From Haloarchaeobius salinus (lineage in GTDB: Archaea; Halobacteriota; Halobacteria; Halobacteriales; Natrialbaceae), in NCBI RefSeq assembly GCF_024464185.1, contig NZ_JANHAU010000002.1, forward strand, positions 310,001-374,000: a stretch of DNA of 64,000 nucleotides, in the 5' to 3' direction. This document shows positions 16,545 through 25,460 of this stretch, piece by piece; the stretch's first letter is position 1; each line of letters opens with the position of its first letter. Position numbers and translations under genes: made by a program. The notes beneath the pieces were generated by a model. That model was not told the origin of the DNA. It saw only the letters and a list, made by a program, of their open reading frames with translations, and did not search any database.

Positions 16545-18524
16545 CTACTCCATCGCAGAGCGCATCCGCTCGCGCCACTCGGTGTTGTCCTCGACGGCCG
16601 CTTCGAGGCTGTCGAGCCGCTCGACGATGGCCGCACACTCCTCCTCGCGGAGCTCGAGGACGGCCGCCTCCGTCTCCGCGATGGCGTCGGCGTTCTCCTC
16701 GACGCCGGCCGCGTTCTGCCGGATGTCGCGGGCGTTCAGCGCGATGTTGCGCTCGCCCTCGGCGATGGCGTCGGCGTTCTCCTCGATGCTCGCCGCGTTC
16801 GACTCGACCTTCTGCCCCTGTGCGTCGATGGCGTCCCGGTTCTCCCCGAGGCGCTCGTGCTGGGCCGCCAGCGAGTCCTCCAGCTCCGCGACCGCGTCCT
16901 CGACGGCCCCGAGCGAGTCGCCGAGCTCCTCGACGGTCGCCTCGGTGTCCCCGAGGTCGCCCTCGACGCGCCCGAGCTCGTCGGCCAGTTCCTCGTGCTC
17001 GGCTTCGAGCGAGTCGAGCCGGTCGTCGAGGTCCTCGAGCACCTGCTGGGCGGTGCCCTCCTCGTCGATGAACTCCTCGATGGCGTCCGCGTACGCCGCC
17101 AGGTCCGACACCCGGCCGCTCAGGTAGCGCAGCCGGACGGCGACGCTCGGCTTCGGTCCGACGCCGAGCGCACGCCGGAGGGCGGTGCGCTGGCGTTCGG
17201 GGACCCCGGTCCGGAGCTCCGCGACGAGTTCGTCGAGCAGTCGCCCGTCGTCGGCGCGTGCCCGCTCCGCGGTCCCGGATCGCGACGCGGCGTCGGGCCG
17301 GTCCGACTCCGCGCCGGGCTCGACCGAGAACTCCTCCCACGTCATGTCGGGCGTCCTGGCCTCGGCCACCCCGTCGGGCGTCGTGGTCTCGAACTCGCCG
17401 CTGAACCCGGTTTCGAGCTCGGTCGCCAGCGACGCGAACCGCTCGCCGGCGTCGTCCGAGCCACAGCCGGCGTCGCCGGCGGCCATCACGAGCGCGGCCG
17501 GGTCGAGCTCCTCGACCACGGTCTCGTCGACCCGCGTCAGTTCGACGGCCGTCACCGGGTCGAGCGTCGCCACCGCACGCCGGACCGGCTCGGCGTCGAG
17601 CCGTGCACCGACGACCAGGTCGAGCGTCCGGTCGAACGACCCGTTCCGGAGGGCCGTTGGGGCCGGGTCGCTCCCGAGCAGGTAGAACGCGTTCTCCAGC
17701 GACCGGAGCACCCGTTCGACGTCCTCGGCGGTCGCCCCCGACGTCGTCTCGACGTGGAGGTGGTAGAGCGACGGCGTGTCGGAGTCGTCGAGGCCGCTCG
17801 TGAGCGCCCGCCGTATCGCGTCGTCGGTCGGGTCGTCGTCGGGGGCGTCATCGTGGGTCGGGTCGTCGTGGTCGGTCGCGTCGTCGTCTGCCACGTCGCG
17901 GTCGACCGCGTCGTCGCCGTCTCCCCCGTCGTCCGCAGTGGCGTCGGCTGTCGCGTCCTCGCCGGCCGCGGTCCCGCCGCCGTCGTCGCTCGCGTCGGGT
18001 TCGACGACCTCGACGACGGGCGCATCTGTCTCGGCGTCCTGGCCACTCGCCTCGGTCTCGGAGCCCTCGTCGGCGGCCCCGTCCCCGAACTCGGGAACGG
18101 CCTCGTCGGTCTCGTTCCCACCGCCGGCGTGCAGGATCGGGTGTGCCGTCTCGACGGACGCGATCTCCGGCGTCGCGTCGAGCCCGATGCCCTCGACCGC
18201 GTCCGGGTGGACGTCGTACCCGGTGAGCAGCTGGCTCTCGCCGTTCACGCGACGGGACCATACGAGTCGGCCCCCCTCGACCGACCAGTTCTGCGGGTCG
18301 TGCTCCTCCCGGAAGGTGATCCCCCGTGCCATCGCCTCGGTCTCCAGACAGTCGTCGACGAGCCGGACCCTCGCGTCGTCGGCGCGTTCCGACTCGATTC
18401 GGTACGTGACGACGACGCCGTCGCGAGACTGGCCTTCCGCGCTGTTCACGAACTTCGTCACCGTGATTCCCCCATTGCTTGCATCCATCGTGCCCACCCC
18501 CATGGGCGAGGAATAGTTGGGCAT
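16545..18524 (-). CDS. Large acidic coiled-coil protein, function unknown
   Basis: About 659 residues. The N-terminal 110 residues form a compact domain (ITVTKFVNSAEGQSRDGVVV, LVWSRRVNGESQLLTGYDV). Residues about 140-240 are a low-complexity Asp/Glu/Ala linker. A middle domain (about 250-350) begins SLYHLHVETTSGATAEDVERVLRSL. From about 430 to the end is a long coiled coil with heptads (EELADELGRVEGDLGDTEATVEEL). No membrane segment is seen. An AT-rich TATA-like stretch only 5-15 bases upstream of 18524 would place transcription start inside this frame, so the true start may be the ATG at 18503 or 18488. Possibly a signalling or structural scaffold; the family is not recognised. Confidence 0.7.
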   Translation of the reverse strand: MPNYSSPMGVGTMDASNGGITVTKFVNSAEGQSRDGVVVTYRIESERADDARVRLVDDCLETEAMARGITFREEHDPQNWSVEGGRLVWSRRVNGESQLLTGYDVHPDAVEGIGLDATPEIASVETAHPILHAGGGNETDEAVPEFGDGAADEGSETEASGQDAETDAPVVEVVEPDASDDGGGTAAGEDATADATADDGGDGDDAVDRDVADDDATDHDDPTHDDAPDDDPTDDAIRRALTSGLDDSDTPSLYHLHVETTSGATAEDVERVLRSLENAFYLLGSDPAPTALRNGSFDRTLDLVVGARLDAEPVRRAVATLDPVTAVELTRVDETVVEELDPAALVMAAGDAGCGSDDAGERFASLATELETGFSGEFETTTPDGVAEARTPDMTWEEFSVEPGAESDRPDAASRSGTAERARADDGRLLDELVAELRTGVPERQRTALRRALGVGPKPSVAVRLRYLSGRVSDLAAYADAIEEFIDEEGTAQQVLEDLDDRLDSLEAEHEELADELGRVEGDLGDTEATVEELGDSLGAVEDAVAELEDSLAAQHERLGENRDAIDAQGQKVESNAASIEENADAIAEGERNIALNARDIRQNAAGVEENADAIAETEAAVLELREEECAAIVERLDSLEAAVEDNTEWRERMRSAME

Positions 18525-18710
18525 CCAATTATTTTAGTGTGGTGGCAATGAACGGTTCAATGAACGGTATAGGTGCCCTACCCCGCATATTCTGCATGGC
18601 ATGTCAGGTGGTGGCAACCAGGCCCATCACGTTTCCGACACATGGTGTCGCTCGGGCGCGCTGGTCGGACCGGTGGTCTGCGGGGCGCGACCGGGTGGTG
18701 CCCGCCCCGG

Positions 18711-19850
18711 CTACGAACGCACCCCGGACAGTCGAACAACCACGTGCTCCGTGCCGGTCGCCCGCGTCTCGACCGACCGGAACCGCTCGAACTGCCGGGA
18801 GAGGTCCAGGCCGCGGTGATGGACGACGGTCGCAGAGCCACCGGGGGCCAACACGCGTGCGATGCCCGAGAACAGGTCCGTGAGCACGCCCTCCCCGGCG
18901 TGAGTCGGTGGGTTCGAGAGGACCCGATCGAAGCGCCGGTTCCCGACGCCCGACACCGCGTCGGCGGTGACGACGGTCCCATCGACGCCGTTCGCGGCCA
19001 GCGTGCGCTCGGCACAGGCGGCCGCGACCGCGTCGTCGTCGGTCAGCCACAGGTCGGAGCCGGCGACGGAGCCGGCGTACGCACCGACCGGGCCGTAGCC
19101 ACAGCAGAGGTCGAGGACGCGGTCGTCGTCCGCGACGGTAGCGGTCTCCAGGAGCAGCCGGGTGCCGTGGTCGAGATGGCCGGCCGAGAACGTGCCGGGG
19201 ACCGAGACGAGCGGGAGGTCGACGCCGTCGACCGTGGCCGAGAACTCGCGGGGCTCGACGAACACGGGCGGGTCGACCGTTTCGGGCCGAGTCGCCGCGA
19301 CGACGCGCGCGTCGCCGTCGTGGACCGTCTCGACGCTGCCGGCGAGGTCGGCGAGGCAGTCCTCGTATCGGGCCAGTCCCGTCTCGGTCCTGCCGCCGAC
19401 GTAGAGCGTGCCGCCGGGGGCGAGCGACGCCAGCGCGTTGGCGGCCCGCTGCTTGCCAACCGCGACGGGCGTGTACGGTTTCGGGGCGTAGGCGACGGTG
19501 TCGAACTCGCCGTCGCGGTCTGCCGGGTGTGCGGTCGTCGACACCGTCGCGTCGACGCCGTTCGTGGCGGCGTTGCGCTCGCAGCACGCGGCGGCGCGGG
19601 CGCTCGTCTCGGTCATCGTGACCGCGTCGGCGGAACCGGCGAGGACGCAGCCGACGACGCCGTAGTTCGCCTGGGGGACGAGCAGGTGACCCAGGTCGTC
19701 GCCCCAGCACGCCTCCAGCAGGGCGAGTGCAGGGGTGCGGAAGGCGTCGGGCGAACACAGGCCATCGGCGGTGTGGAACTCGTAGCGCGGCGGGCCGCCG
19801 TCGACGCGGGAGCCGAGGGCGAGGTCCGGTTCGTGGCGACTCAGCGGCAT
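18711..19850 (-). CDS. RsmC/RlmG-like class I SAM-dependent methyltransferase
   Basis: A 379-residue protein from the ATG at 19850, chosen because the upstream extension is Pro/Arg-rich and unlike protein. The C-terminal half is a Rossmann methyltransferase: DDRVLDLCCGYGPVGAYAG (SAM site), then the catalytic-type DRVLSNPPTHAGEGV (NPP motif of N-methyltransferases). The N-terminal half is a degenerate copy of the same fold (LLVPQANYGVVGCVLAG; TVAYAPKPYTPVAVGKQRA). The two-lobed plan is that of RsmC and RlmG, which methylate the 2-amino group of guanines in rRNA. RNA methylation is likely and the exact site is unknown. Confidence 0.8.
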   Translation of the reverse strand: MPLSRHEPDLALGSRVDGGPPRYEFHTADGLCSPDAFRTPALALLEACWGDDLGHLLVPQANYGVVGCVLAGSADAVTMTETSARAAACCERNAATNGVDATVSTTAHPADRDGEFDTVAYAPKPYTPVAVGKQRAANALASLAPGGTLYVGGRTETGLARYEDCLADLAGSVETVHDGDARVVAATRPETVDPPVFVEPREFSATVDGVDLPLVSVPGTFSAGHLDHGTRLLLETATVADDDRVLDLCCGYGPVGAYAGSVAGSDLWLTDDDAVAAACAERTLAANGVDGTVVTADAVSGVGNRRFDRVLSNPPTHAGEGVLTDLFSGIARVLAPGGSATVVHHRGLDLSRQFERFRSVETRATGTEHVVVRLSGVRS

Positions 19851-20242
19851 CGCGGACCTCCCGTCGTCGGCCCGGAGACGACGGTGGTGGGGCGCGTGAG
19901 GATCGGCGGGCGGTGCGACTGGTGGAACTGCGGACGGATCGTGGGTGTAGCGTGCATCGACGTGGGTCGTCGGCGGCGGCGGTCGGCGGGCGGAACGTCC
20001 CACGCGCTCCGCTAGCGGGTTCGAGAACCGGGAGAACGGTCCACGCAACGCTGGCGGGGCGCGCGAACCGGGGTGCCGATCAGCGTGACGCCGCGCCGGG
20101 AGCCGACCCCTCCGGTCGGTCCGTCACGGTGCCCACAGCCGGCGAGCCGGCCGACCCTCGCGTCAGACCGCGACGCGAGCCCGAGTCGACCGCGAGCACG
20201 TGTTCAATGCGGGCGGTAGTCGAACCGCCGCGGAAAAAAGCG
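19851..20242. other. Intergenic stretch without recognised content
   Basis: About 390 bases between the methyltransferase start and the end of the next minus-strand gene. It is GC-rich with several short inverted GC repeats and no convincing ORF, TATA box or tRNA-like fold. It presumably holds the methyltransferase promoter, but I cannot point to it. Confidence 0.4.
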
Positions 20243-21085
20243 TTACCCCCGTCGTTCGACCAGATGCGCCTCGACGCGGTCGGCCATCGCGCTCCGGACC
20301 GCTGACTCGTCGGTGTCGACCGAGCCGTCGTGGAACGCCCGGACATGCTCCCGCGCCAGCGCCTCGACGGCGCGCTCGAACAGCAGGTCGAAGCCGAGTT
20401 CGTCGGCGGCGACACCGACGCTGGCGACCACGCCCTCGAGCCAGCGGTCGGTGACGTGGCGCTCGACCAGCTCCTCCGGGGTCGAGGCCACCGGTTCGTG
20501 TCCGCCAGCGGTCTCGACGGCTGGGTTCCTGAGCACGGCCCGGTGGCCGGTCTTGTCCGCGAGCAACACACCGGCGACGGGGCCATCGCGCCAGTCGGAG
20601 TCGGGGAACGGGTAGCTCTCCGGGTCGAAGTCGACAGCCCGCACCTCCTTCTCGAGTGCGTTCACTGGTGCCAGCCCGAGCCCCTCGTAGATGCTCGCGA
20701 CCGAGTCCGGTGGCAGAAACGCGCCGTGGTCGGCGTCGTACACCTCGGTGCCCAGGAACGACGGCGTGCGTGCCCAGTCGTAGGCGACGTGGCTCCCGTC
20801 GACCGCGACGCCGACGAACGTCACCGACGCCACGTCGTCGACCGACGCCCGGAACGCCTCGCGGTCGAAGCGCTCGCGGACGTGCCGGACCGCGTGGGCG
20901 TACGGCAGTGGCACGTCGTCGTGGTCGAACTCGCGCTCACCGTCGCCGAAGGCGAGCACGCCCGAGGCCTGGAGCTGGAACCGGAACGGGCTCCCGGTGA
21001 CGTGCTCGCGGAGCCAGAGGTGACCGCCGTCGAGCAGGGCGTCGGGTGCGTCGGCGAGCGGCGGTGTCGGTGGTGGGTCGTGCAT
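20243..21085 (-). CDS. Conserved haloarchaeal protein, possibly nucleotidyltransferase/RNA ligase-like
   Basis: A 280-residue soluble protein. The N-terminal part (LWLREHVTGSPFRFQLQASGVLAFGD, about 23-48) recalls the start of RNA-ligase/capping-enzyme folds, but the diagnostic KxDG lysine is not obvious. The middle has VASVTFVGVAVDGSHVAYDW and VEVRAVDFDPESYPFP-like segments; the C-terminus is helical (VASVGVAADELGFDLLFERAVEALAREHVRAF). There are no membrane segments. It is divergent from the zinc-transporter operon. The ligase suggestion is weak; treat the gene as real but unassigned. Confidence 0.55.
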   Translation of the reverse strand: MHDPPPTPPLADAPDALLDGGHLWLREHVTGSPFRFQLQASGVLAFGDGEREFDHDDVPLPYAHAVRHVRERFDREAFRASVDDVASVTFVGVAVDGSHVAYDWARTPSFLGTEVYDADHGAFLPPDSVASIYEGLGLAPVNALEKEVRAVDFDPESYPFPDSDWRDGPVAGVLLADKTGHRAVLRNPAVETAGGHEPVASTPEELVERHVTDRWLEGVVASVGVAADELGFDLLFERAVEALAREHVRAFHDGSVDTDESAVRSAMADRVEAHLVERRG

Positions 21086-21191
21086 CGGTCAGGTTGGTCC
21101 GTCGTTGCGCGGGCGGGGACAAAACGGTGTCCCTGCAGCGGGGTCGTGGACCGCCAGCCGGTGTTAACAATAGGGAAACAGAGAAACACAA

Positions 21192-21208
21192 TTCTTATTA
21201 AATATAGT
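21192..21208 (+). promoter_or_regulatory. TATA region of the znuA-like operon
   Basis: The AT-rich stretch TTCTTATTAAATATAG lies 17-33 bases before the ATG at 21224, fitting a nearly leaderless transcript. It is flanked by an imperfect inverted repeat (AGGGAAAC before it, GTTCCCAT after it) that could be a metal-repressor site; that last point is weak. Confidence 0.5.
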
Positions 21209-21223
21209 TCCCATCTTAGTAAT

Positions 21224-22324
21224 ATGCGAGAACTCACTCGACGGCGAGTGCTGGCGGGAACCGGACTGGCGGGACTCAGCGCCGTCGCCGGCTGTCTCGA
21301 CGGACTGAGCGCAGGCGGCGACACCGAGTCTGGCGGCGTGGAGTCGTCGTTCTTCGTCTTCGGCGCGGTCGCGGCCGCGGTGGCAGGCGACGCCACGGAC
21401 GCCTCGGTCCTCGTCCCGGTCGGCCAGCACGGCCACGGCTGGGAGCCCGGCCCCCGCGTCCGGGAATCCATCCGCGACGCGTCGCTGCTGGTCCACGGGA
21501 TGCCCGGCTTCCAGCCCTGGGTCGACGACATCACGACCGACCTGGACGCCGACGATGCCGGGGTCGAGACGGTCGATGCGAGCGCGGACGTCGACCTGCT
21601 CCAACTCGGCTATGGCCACGGCGACGGCGAGGAGGAGCACGGGACCGAACACCACGACGAGCACACAGCGGAGCACCACGACGGGGACCACGGCACGGAG
21701 CACACCGGAACCGACCACCACGACGACGAGCACGACGGCACCGAACACCACGAGGAGGAACAGCACGACGACGGCCACGACCACGGCGGCGAGTTCGACC
21801 CGCACTTCTGGCTCGACCCGCTCCGTGTCCGGACCGCCGTCGACACGGTCCGCGAGCGGCTCGTGGCGGTCGACCCGGCGAACGCCGACGTCTACGAGTC
21901 GAACGCGACGGCGTACCGGCAGCGACTCGACTCGCTCCACGCCGACCTCGAGGCGACCGTCGCCGACGCGTCGAAGGGGACGCTCCTCGTCGCCGGCCAC
22001 GACGCGTTCCAGTACCTCGGCGACAGGTACGGGATCGAGGTCGAGGCGCTCACCGGGATGTCGCCCGACTCCCAGCCGACGGCGCGGGACATCGAACGCG
22101 CACAGGAGGTAATCGAACACCACGACCTGCAGTACATCTGTGCGGACCCGCTCGAGTCCCAGCGCGCCGCCGAGCAGCTCGTCGCGGAGACCGACGCCAC
22201 CGAGGTGCTGCCGTTGACCGCCCTGCCCGGCCTGCACGCCGACTGGGCCGACCGGGACTGGGGCTACGTCGACGTCGTCGAGAACGTGAACCGCCCGACG
22301 CTCGAGCGGGCGCTGGAGGCGTGA
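21224..22324 (+). CDS. znuA: Zinc/manganese ABC transporter substrate-binding lipoprotein with His-rich loop
   Basis: A 366-residue cluster A-I (ZnuA/TroA) metal-binding protein. It has a Tat-like start (RRRVLAGTG) and lipobox VAGC (C24). The first metal-binding part is VLVPVGQHGHGWEPGPR. A loop at about 130-189 carries some 17 histidines among Asp/Glu, the zinc-collecting loop of ZnuA. Then come DPHFWLDPLRV (metal ligand histidine), VAGHDAFQYLGDRYGIEVEAL and a distal acidic/DPLESQRAAEQLV segment. It binds metal outside the cell and hands it to the permease. It overlaps znuC by one base. The His-rich loop favours zinc over manganese. Confidence 0.87.
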   Translation: MRELTRRRVLAGTGLAGLSAVAGCLDGLSAGGDTESGGVESSFFVFGAVAAAVAGDATDASVLVPVGQHGHGWEPGPRVRESIRDASLLVHGMPGFQPWVDDITTDLDADDAGVETVDASADVDLLQLGYGHGDGEEEHGTEHHDEHTAEHHDGDHGTEHTGTDHHDDEHDGTEHHEEEQHDDGHDHGGEFDPHFWLDPLRVRTAVDTVRERLVAVDPANADVYESNATAYRQRLDSLHADLEATVADASKGTLLVAGHDAFQYLGDRYGIEVEALTGMSPDSQPTARDIERAQEVIEHHDLQYICADPLESQRAAEQLVAETDATEVLPLTALPGLHADWADRDWGYVDVVENVNRPTLERALEA

Positions 22325-23064
22325 TGGCGGTCGTCGAGGCCGAGGGCGTGACGTTCGGGTACGGCGACACGCCGGTCGTCGAGGACGTCTCGCTCGCCGT
22401 CGAACCCGGCGCGTTCCTCGGGCTTGTCGGCCCGAACGGCTCCGGGAAGACGACGCTGCTCGAACTGCTCGTGGGGCTGCGCCGACCCGACGCCGGGAGC
22501 GTCTCGCTGTTCGGCGAGCCCGCCCACTCGTTCGCCGACGGCGAGCGCGTCGGCTACGTCGCACAGGACGCGACGCACACGGGCGGCCGGATGCCGGTGA
22601 CCGTCCGCGAGGCCGTCCGGATGGGGCGGTACCCCCACCGGCCCTTCGGCCGGTTCTCGGACGACGACCGACGAGCCATCGAGTCCGCGCTCGACCGCGT
22701 CGGTATCCGCGACCTGGCGGACCGACGCGTCGACCGCCTCTCGGGCGGGCAGCGCCAGCGCGTCGCCATCGCACGCACGCTCGCGGCGGAGGCAGACCTC
22801 CTCGCGCTCGACGAGCCGACGGTCGGCGTCGACGCCGAGTCGCGCGAGGCGTTCTACGAGCTGCTGGCAGAACTGAACGCGTCGGGCCTCACGGTCATCC
22901 TCGTCGAACACGACATCGGCGTCGTGACGAGCCACGCGAGCGAGGTCGCCTGTCTCAACCGCGAGCTGTTCTTCCACGGCGACCCGGAGACGTTCGTGGA
23001 GACGGACGCCCTCGCGGACGCCTACGGCGGGAACCAGCACGTGCTCGCGCACGACCACCCATGA
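22324..23064 (+). CDS. znuC: Zinc-type ABC transporter ATP-binding protein
   Basis: A 246-residue ATPase from the ATG at 22324 inside TGATG. Walker A GPNGSGKTT, Q-loop YVAQDATHTGGRMPVTV, signature LSGGQRQRVAIA, Walker B LLALDEPTVGVD and switch EHDIGVV are all present. The VREAVRMGRYPHRPFGRF segment is typical of the metal-import branch. It overlaps znuB by 4 bases (ATGA), so the three genes are translationally coupled and form one importer. Confidence 0.9.
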   Translation: MAVVEAEGVTFGYGDTPVVEDVSLAVEPGAFLGLVGPNGSGKTTLLELLVGLRRPDAGSVSLFGEPAHSFADGERVGYVAQDATHTGGRMPVTVREAVRMGRYPHRPFGRFSDDDRRAIESALDRVGIRDLADRRVDRLSGGQRQRVAIARTLAAEADLLALDEPTVGVDAESREAFYELLAELNASGLTVILVEHDIGVVTSHASEVACLNRELFFHGDPETFVETDALADAYGGNQHVLAHDHP

Positions 23065-24092
23065 CGGGGGGAACGCTCTCCGTAGCCGGACTGCCGCTCG
23101 TGCTGGCCGGGTTGCTCGACTGGGTCCTCGACGACGTGTGGGGGACCCTCCTCGACGCGCTCGCGGCGGTCATCGGCGTCGAGATGCTCGGCTACCCGTT
23201 CATGCAGCGGGCGTACCTCGCGGCGGTCTGCATCGCCATCATCGGGCCGCTCGTCGGGAGCTTCCTGGTCCACCGGGAGATGGCGATGATCGGCGACACG
23301 CTCGCGCACTCGGCGTTCGCGGGCGTCGCCGTCGGCCTGTTCGTGAACGCGACGTTCGCCCTGTCGGTGCCGCCGCTGCTGACCGCGCTGGTGGTCGCCG
23401 TCGTCGCGGCGGTGCTCGTCCAGCTGCTCGTCGACCGCGTCGGGACCTACACCGACACCTCGCTGGCGGTCGTGCTGACGGGCTCGTTCGCGGTCGGCAG
23501 CGTGCTGGTGACGGCGACCGACGGCGGCATCGCCGTCGGCATCGACGCCTACCTGTTCGGCTCGCTGGCGACGGTCCTGCGCGGGAGCGTCGGCATCCTG
23601 CTGGCGATGACGCTGCTGGTGACGACGGTCGTCGTCCTCGCCTACCGGCCGCTGCTCTACGCGACGTTCGACCCGGTCGGTGCGCGCGCGGCCGGGCTCC
23701 ACGTCGGCCGCTACAACCTGCTGCTGGTTGTCCTGACGGCCGTCGTCGTCGTCGGCGCGATGCAGATCATGGGCGTCATCCTCGTCGCCGCGATGCTCGT
23801 GATCCCGGTCGCCACGGTCTCCTCGCTCCGGGGGTTCCGGCGGGCCATCGTCGCGTCGGTCCTCGTCGGACTGTTCGCGACGACCACCGGTGCGACACTC
23901 TCGTACGTCTACGACGTGGCGGCCGGGGGGGCTATCGTGCTCGTCGCCATCGCTGCCTACGCGGCGGTGGGGTTCGGTCGGGTCGTCCGGCGCACCGTCG
24001 CCGACGCGACCCGTGACCTGCGTGCACCGTGGAGTTCTGACCGGCCGACCGTGGAGGCCGACGGAGGGGACGACGAGCGGGACCTCGACTGA
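23061..24092 (+). CDS. znuB: Zinc-type ABC transporter permease
   Basis: A 343-residue ABC-3 family membrane protein with about eight helices. Family signatures are YPFMQRAYLAA, VGSFLVHREMAMIGDTLAHSAFAGVAVG, and GLHVGRYNLLLVVLTAVVVV followed by QIMGVILVAAMLVIPVATV. It forms the metal channel with the ATPase encoded immediately upstream. The last 50 residues are a charged cytoplasmic tail. The gene ends the operon; the AIM24 gene is convergent 73 bases on. Confidence 0.9.
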   Translation: MTGGTLSVAGLPLVLAGLLDWVLDDVWGTLLDALAAVIGVEMLGYPFMQRAYLAAVCIAIIGPLVGSFLVHREMAMIGDTLAHSAFAGVAVGLFVNATFALSVPPLLTALVVAVVAAVLVQLLVDRVGTYTDTSLAVVLTGSFAVGSVLVTATDGGIAVGIDAYLFGSLATVLRGSVGILLAMTLLVTTVVVLAYRPLLYATFDPVGARAAGLHVGRYNLLLVVLTAVVVVGAMQIMGVILVAAMLVIPVATVSSLRGFRRAIVASVLVGLFATTTGATLSYVYDVAAGGAIVLVAIAAYAAVGFGRVVRRTVADATRDLRAPWSSDRPTVEADGGDDERDLD

Positions 24093-24165
24093 CGGGTCCT
24101 ACGACGGCCGGGGGCGGTGCTTCCGCTCGACAGACTGTCGTCACGAGAAGTAGGTGCCGACCGGA

Positions 24166-24828
24166 CTACTGTTCCGGGCCGACTTCCTCGTAGGGCTGGA
24201 CGATGACCCAGCCGCCGGGCTGGCCGAAGTCGAGCTGGAACGTCTCGCCGGAGGTCTTCCCGATGAACGACTTGAGGTTCATGTCACGGTGCGAGCCGGG
24301 CGAGACGTTCCCGCTCCAGGCGACGGTCGCCTGCGGGTCCGTCCGAACCGGCGTCTCCAGCACGAGCGGGTCGCCGTGGGTGGTGATGGCGACGAAGCCG
24401 GGGCCCTTCAGGAAGACGTTGAACATCCCGCCGGCGCTCGCGCCGCTGATGCTGCTGATGGTCTTGATGTCCCACTCGACGCGGTCCTCGAACGCGAGCA
24501 CGTCGTTGCCGTTGACGCTGATCTCCTCGCCGGGGTCGAGTTCGATGACCTGGACGTTCTTGCCCTCGTCAGCGAGGAAGAGCTGGCCGTTGCCGCTGGC
24601 CCGCATCATCGTCGAGCCCTCGCCCGTCGCCTTCTTCTTGATCATGCCCGTCAGGCCACCGCTGGATTTCTGTTCGAACGAGATGTCGCCCTCGTAGGCG
24701 ATCATCGAGCCCGCCTTCGCCATGACGGAGCCGTTCACGTTCACGTCGAGCAGCTTCGAGTTCTCCAGCTGGAAGACGTCCCCTCCCTCCTTCGGTGCGT
24801 TCCGTGTCTTGAATTCGTCGAGGTCCAT
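24166..24828 (-). CDS. AIM24 family protein
   Basis: A 220-residue soluble beta-rich protein of the AIM24/TIGR00266 family. Recognisable parts are FQLENSKLLDVNVNGSVMAKAGSMIAYEGDISFE, MRASGNGQLFLADEGKNVQVIEL, EGISV-type GEEISVNGNDVLAFEDRVEWDI and the final LDFGQPGGWVIVQPY. Family members in bacteria and archaea are single-domain trimers of unknown biochemical role; the eukaryotic one is mitochondrial. A perfect inverted repeat and a TATATA element precede it, so it is probably regulated. Confidence 0.88.
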   Translation of the reverse strand: MDLDEFKTRNAPKEGGDVFQLENSKLLDVNVNGSVMAKAGSMIAYEGDISFEQKSSGGLTGMIKKKATGEGSTMMRASGNGQLFLADEGKNVQVIELDPGEEISVNGNDVLAFEDRVEWDIKTISSISGASAGGMFNVFLKGPGFVAITTHGDPLVLETPVRTDPQATVAWSGNVSPGSHRDMNLKSFIGKTSGETFQLDFGQPGGWVIVQPYEEVGPEQ

Positions 24829-24864
24829 TGAAAGTCACCGAGACGCGCCGTGACGCATCTCCAG

Positions 24865-24893
24865 AGTATATACATAGTTCATGTTATATGAAC
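24865..24893 (-). promoter_or_regulatory. Promoter of AIM24 gene with operator-like palindrome
   Basis: GTTCATGTTATATGAAC (24877-24893) is a perfect GTTCAT-N5-ATGAAC inverted repeat. Directly downstream in the minus direction is GTATATAC (about 24866-24873), a TATA box. A repressor or activator bound there would touch the transcription machinery. A similar GTTCA...TGAAC repeat occurs at 55916-55933. Confidence 0.5.
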
Positions 24894-25005
24894 CTCGTGT
24901 TTGTGCCGTGAGGGCCAGATGAAGCGACGAGAGAACCACTGAGGCGGCCTCTGTGTGGACGGAAGTGCTGAACAGCGATATGAAGGTGAGACGGATATTC
25001 GTCGG

Positions 25006-25356
25006 TCACGGCGTCGGGAACGCGACGCTGTACAGCCGGCCCTGGTACTCGATGTAGGTGCGGTAGCCGTCTGCGGACTCCAGCTCGACCGGTCTCGGCA
25101 GGGTCGTGCTCCGGTTGGACGCGTTCAGGACGCGCCGGAACTCGCGCTGTTGCTCCGCGGAGAGGTTCTCGAAGTGGACGACGGTGTCGTTCTCGGGCTC
25201 CTCGACCGCCTCGATGGTGACGGACTGCCCGTCCGCGTCGTGACCCGCGGGCTGTCGCATCTCGGTGACGGCGAAGAAGAACCCGACGCCCACGAGGATG
25301 AGCACCCAGAGCACGAGGACGGCGGCCGCGGTCAGGACGGCGTCGGTGTCGACCAT
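25006..25356 (-). CDS. Small membrane-anchored protein (paralogue of 25696 gene)
   Basis: A 116-residue protein with one N-terminal transmembrane helix (about 8-30) and a 85-residue exterior or cytosolic domain. Diagnostic segments are VVHFENLSAEQQREFRRVLNASN, PRPVELESADGYRTYIEYQGRLYSVAFP. The same pattern occurs in the protein at 25696-26046, so the two are paralogues. I do not recognise a named family. An inverted repeat (GTATC-N8-GATAC, 25366-25383) lies 10 bases upstream of the start. Confidence 0.7.
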   Translation of the reverse strand: MVDTDAVLTAAAVLVLWVLILVGVGFFFAVTEMRQPAGHDADGQSVTIEAVEEPENDTVVHFENLSAEQQREFRRVLNASNRSTTLPRPVELESADGYRTYIEYQGRLYSVAFPTP

Positions 25357-25365
25357 CGTGAACGT

Positions 25366-25383
25366 GTATCTGAAATCTGATAC
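25366..25383. promoter_or_regulatory. Inverted repeat upstream of small membrane protein gene
   Basis: GTATCTGAAATCTGATAC, arms GTATC/GATAC with a nearly symmetric centre, sits between the divergent genes that start at 25356 and 25461. A regulator site is plausible. It could equally be a chance palindrome. Confidence 0.3.
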
Positions 25384-25460
25384 AGTCGTGAGGTAAGTAC
25401 TTTCTCGTCGACTATCGATGATGGTGGCGATTTATACGAATCAGCGACGATTCAAGAGGT

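Noticed and set aside
19851-20242. Candidate structured RNA in GC-rich intergenic DNA
   Set aside because: Inverted GC repeats are present, but no known RNA signature or consistent fold could be identified by eye.
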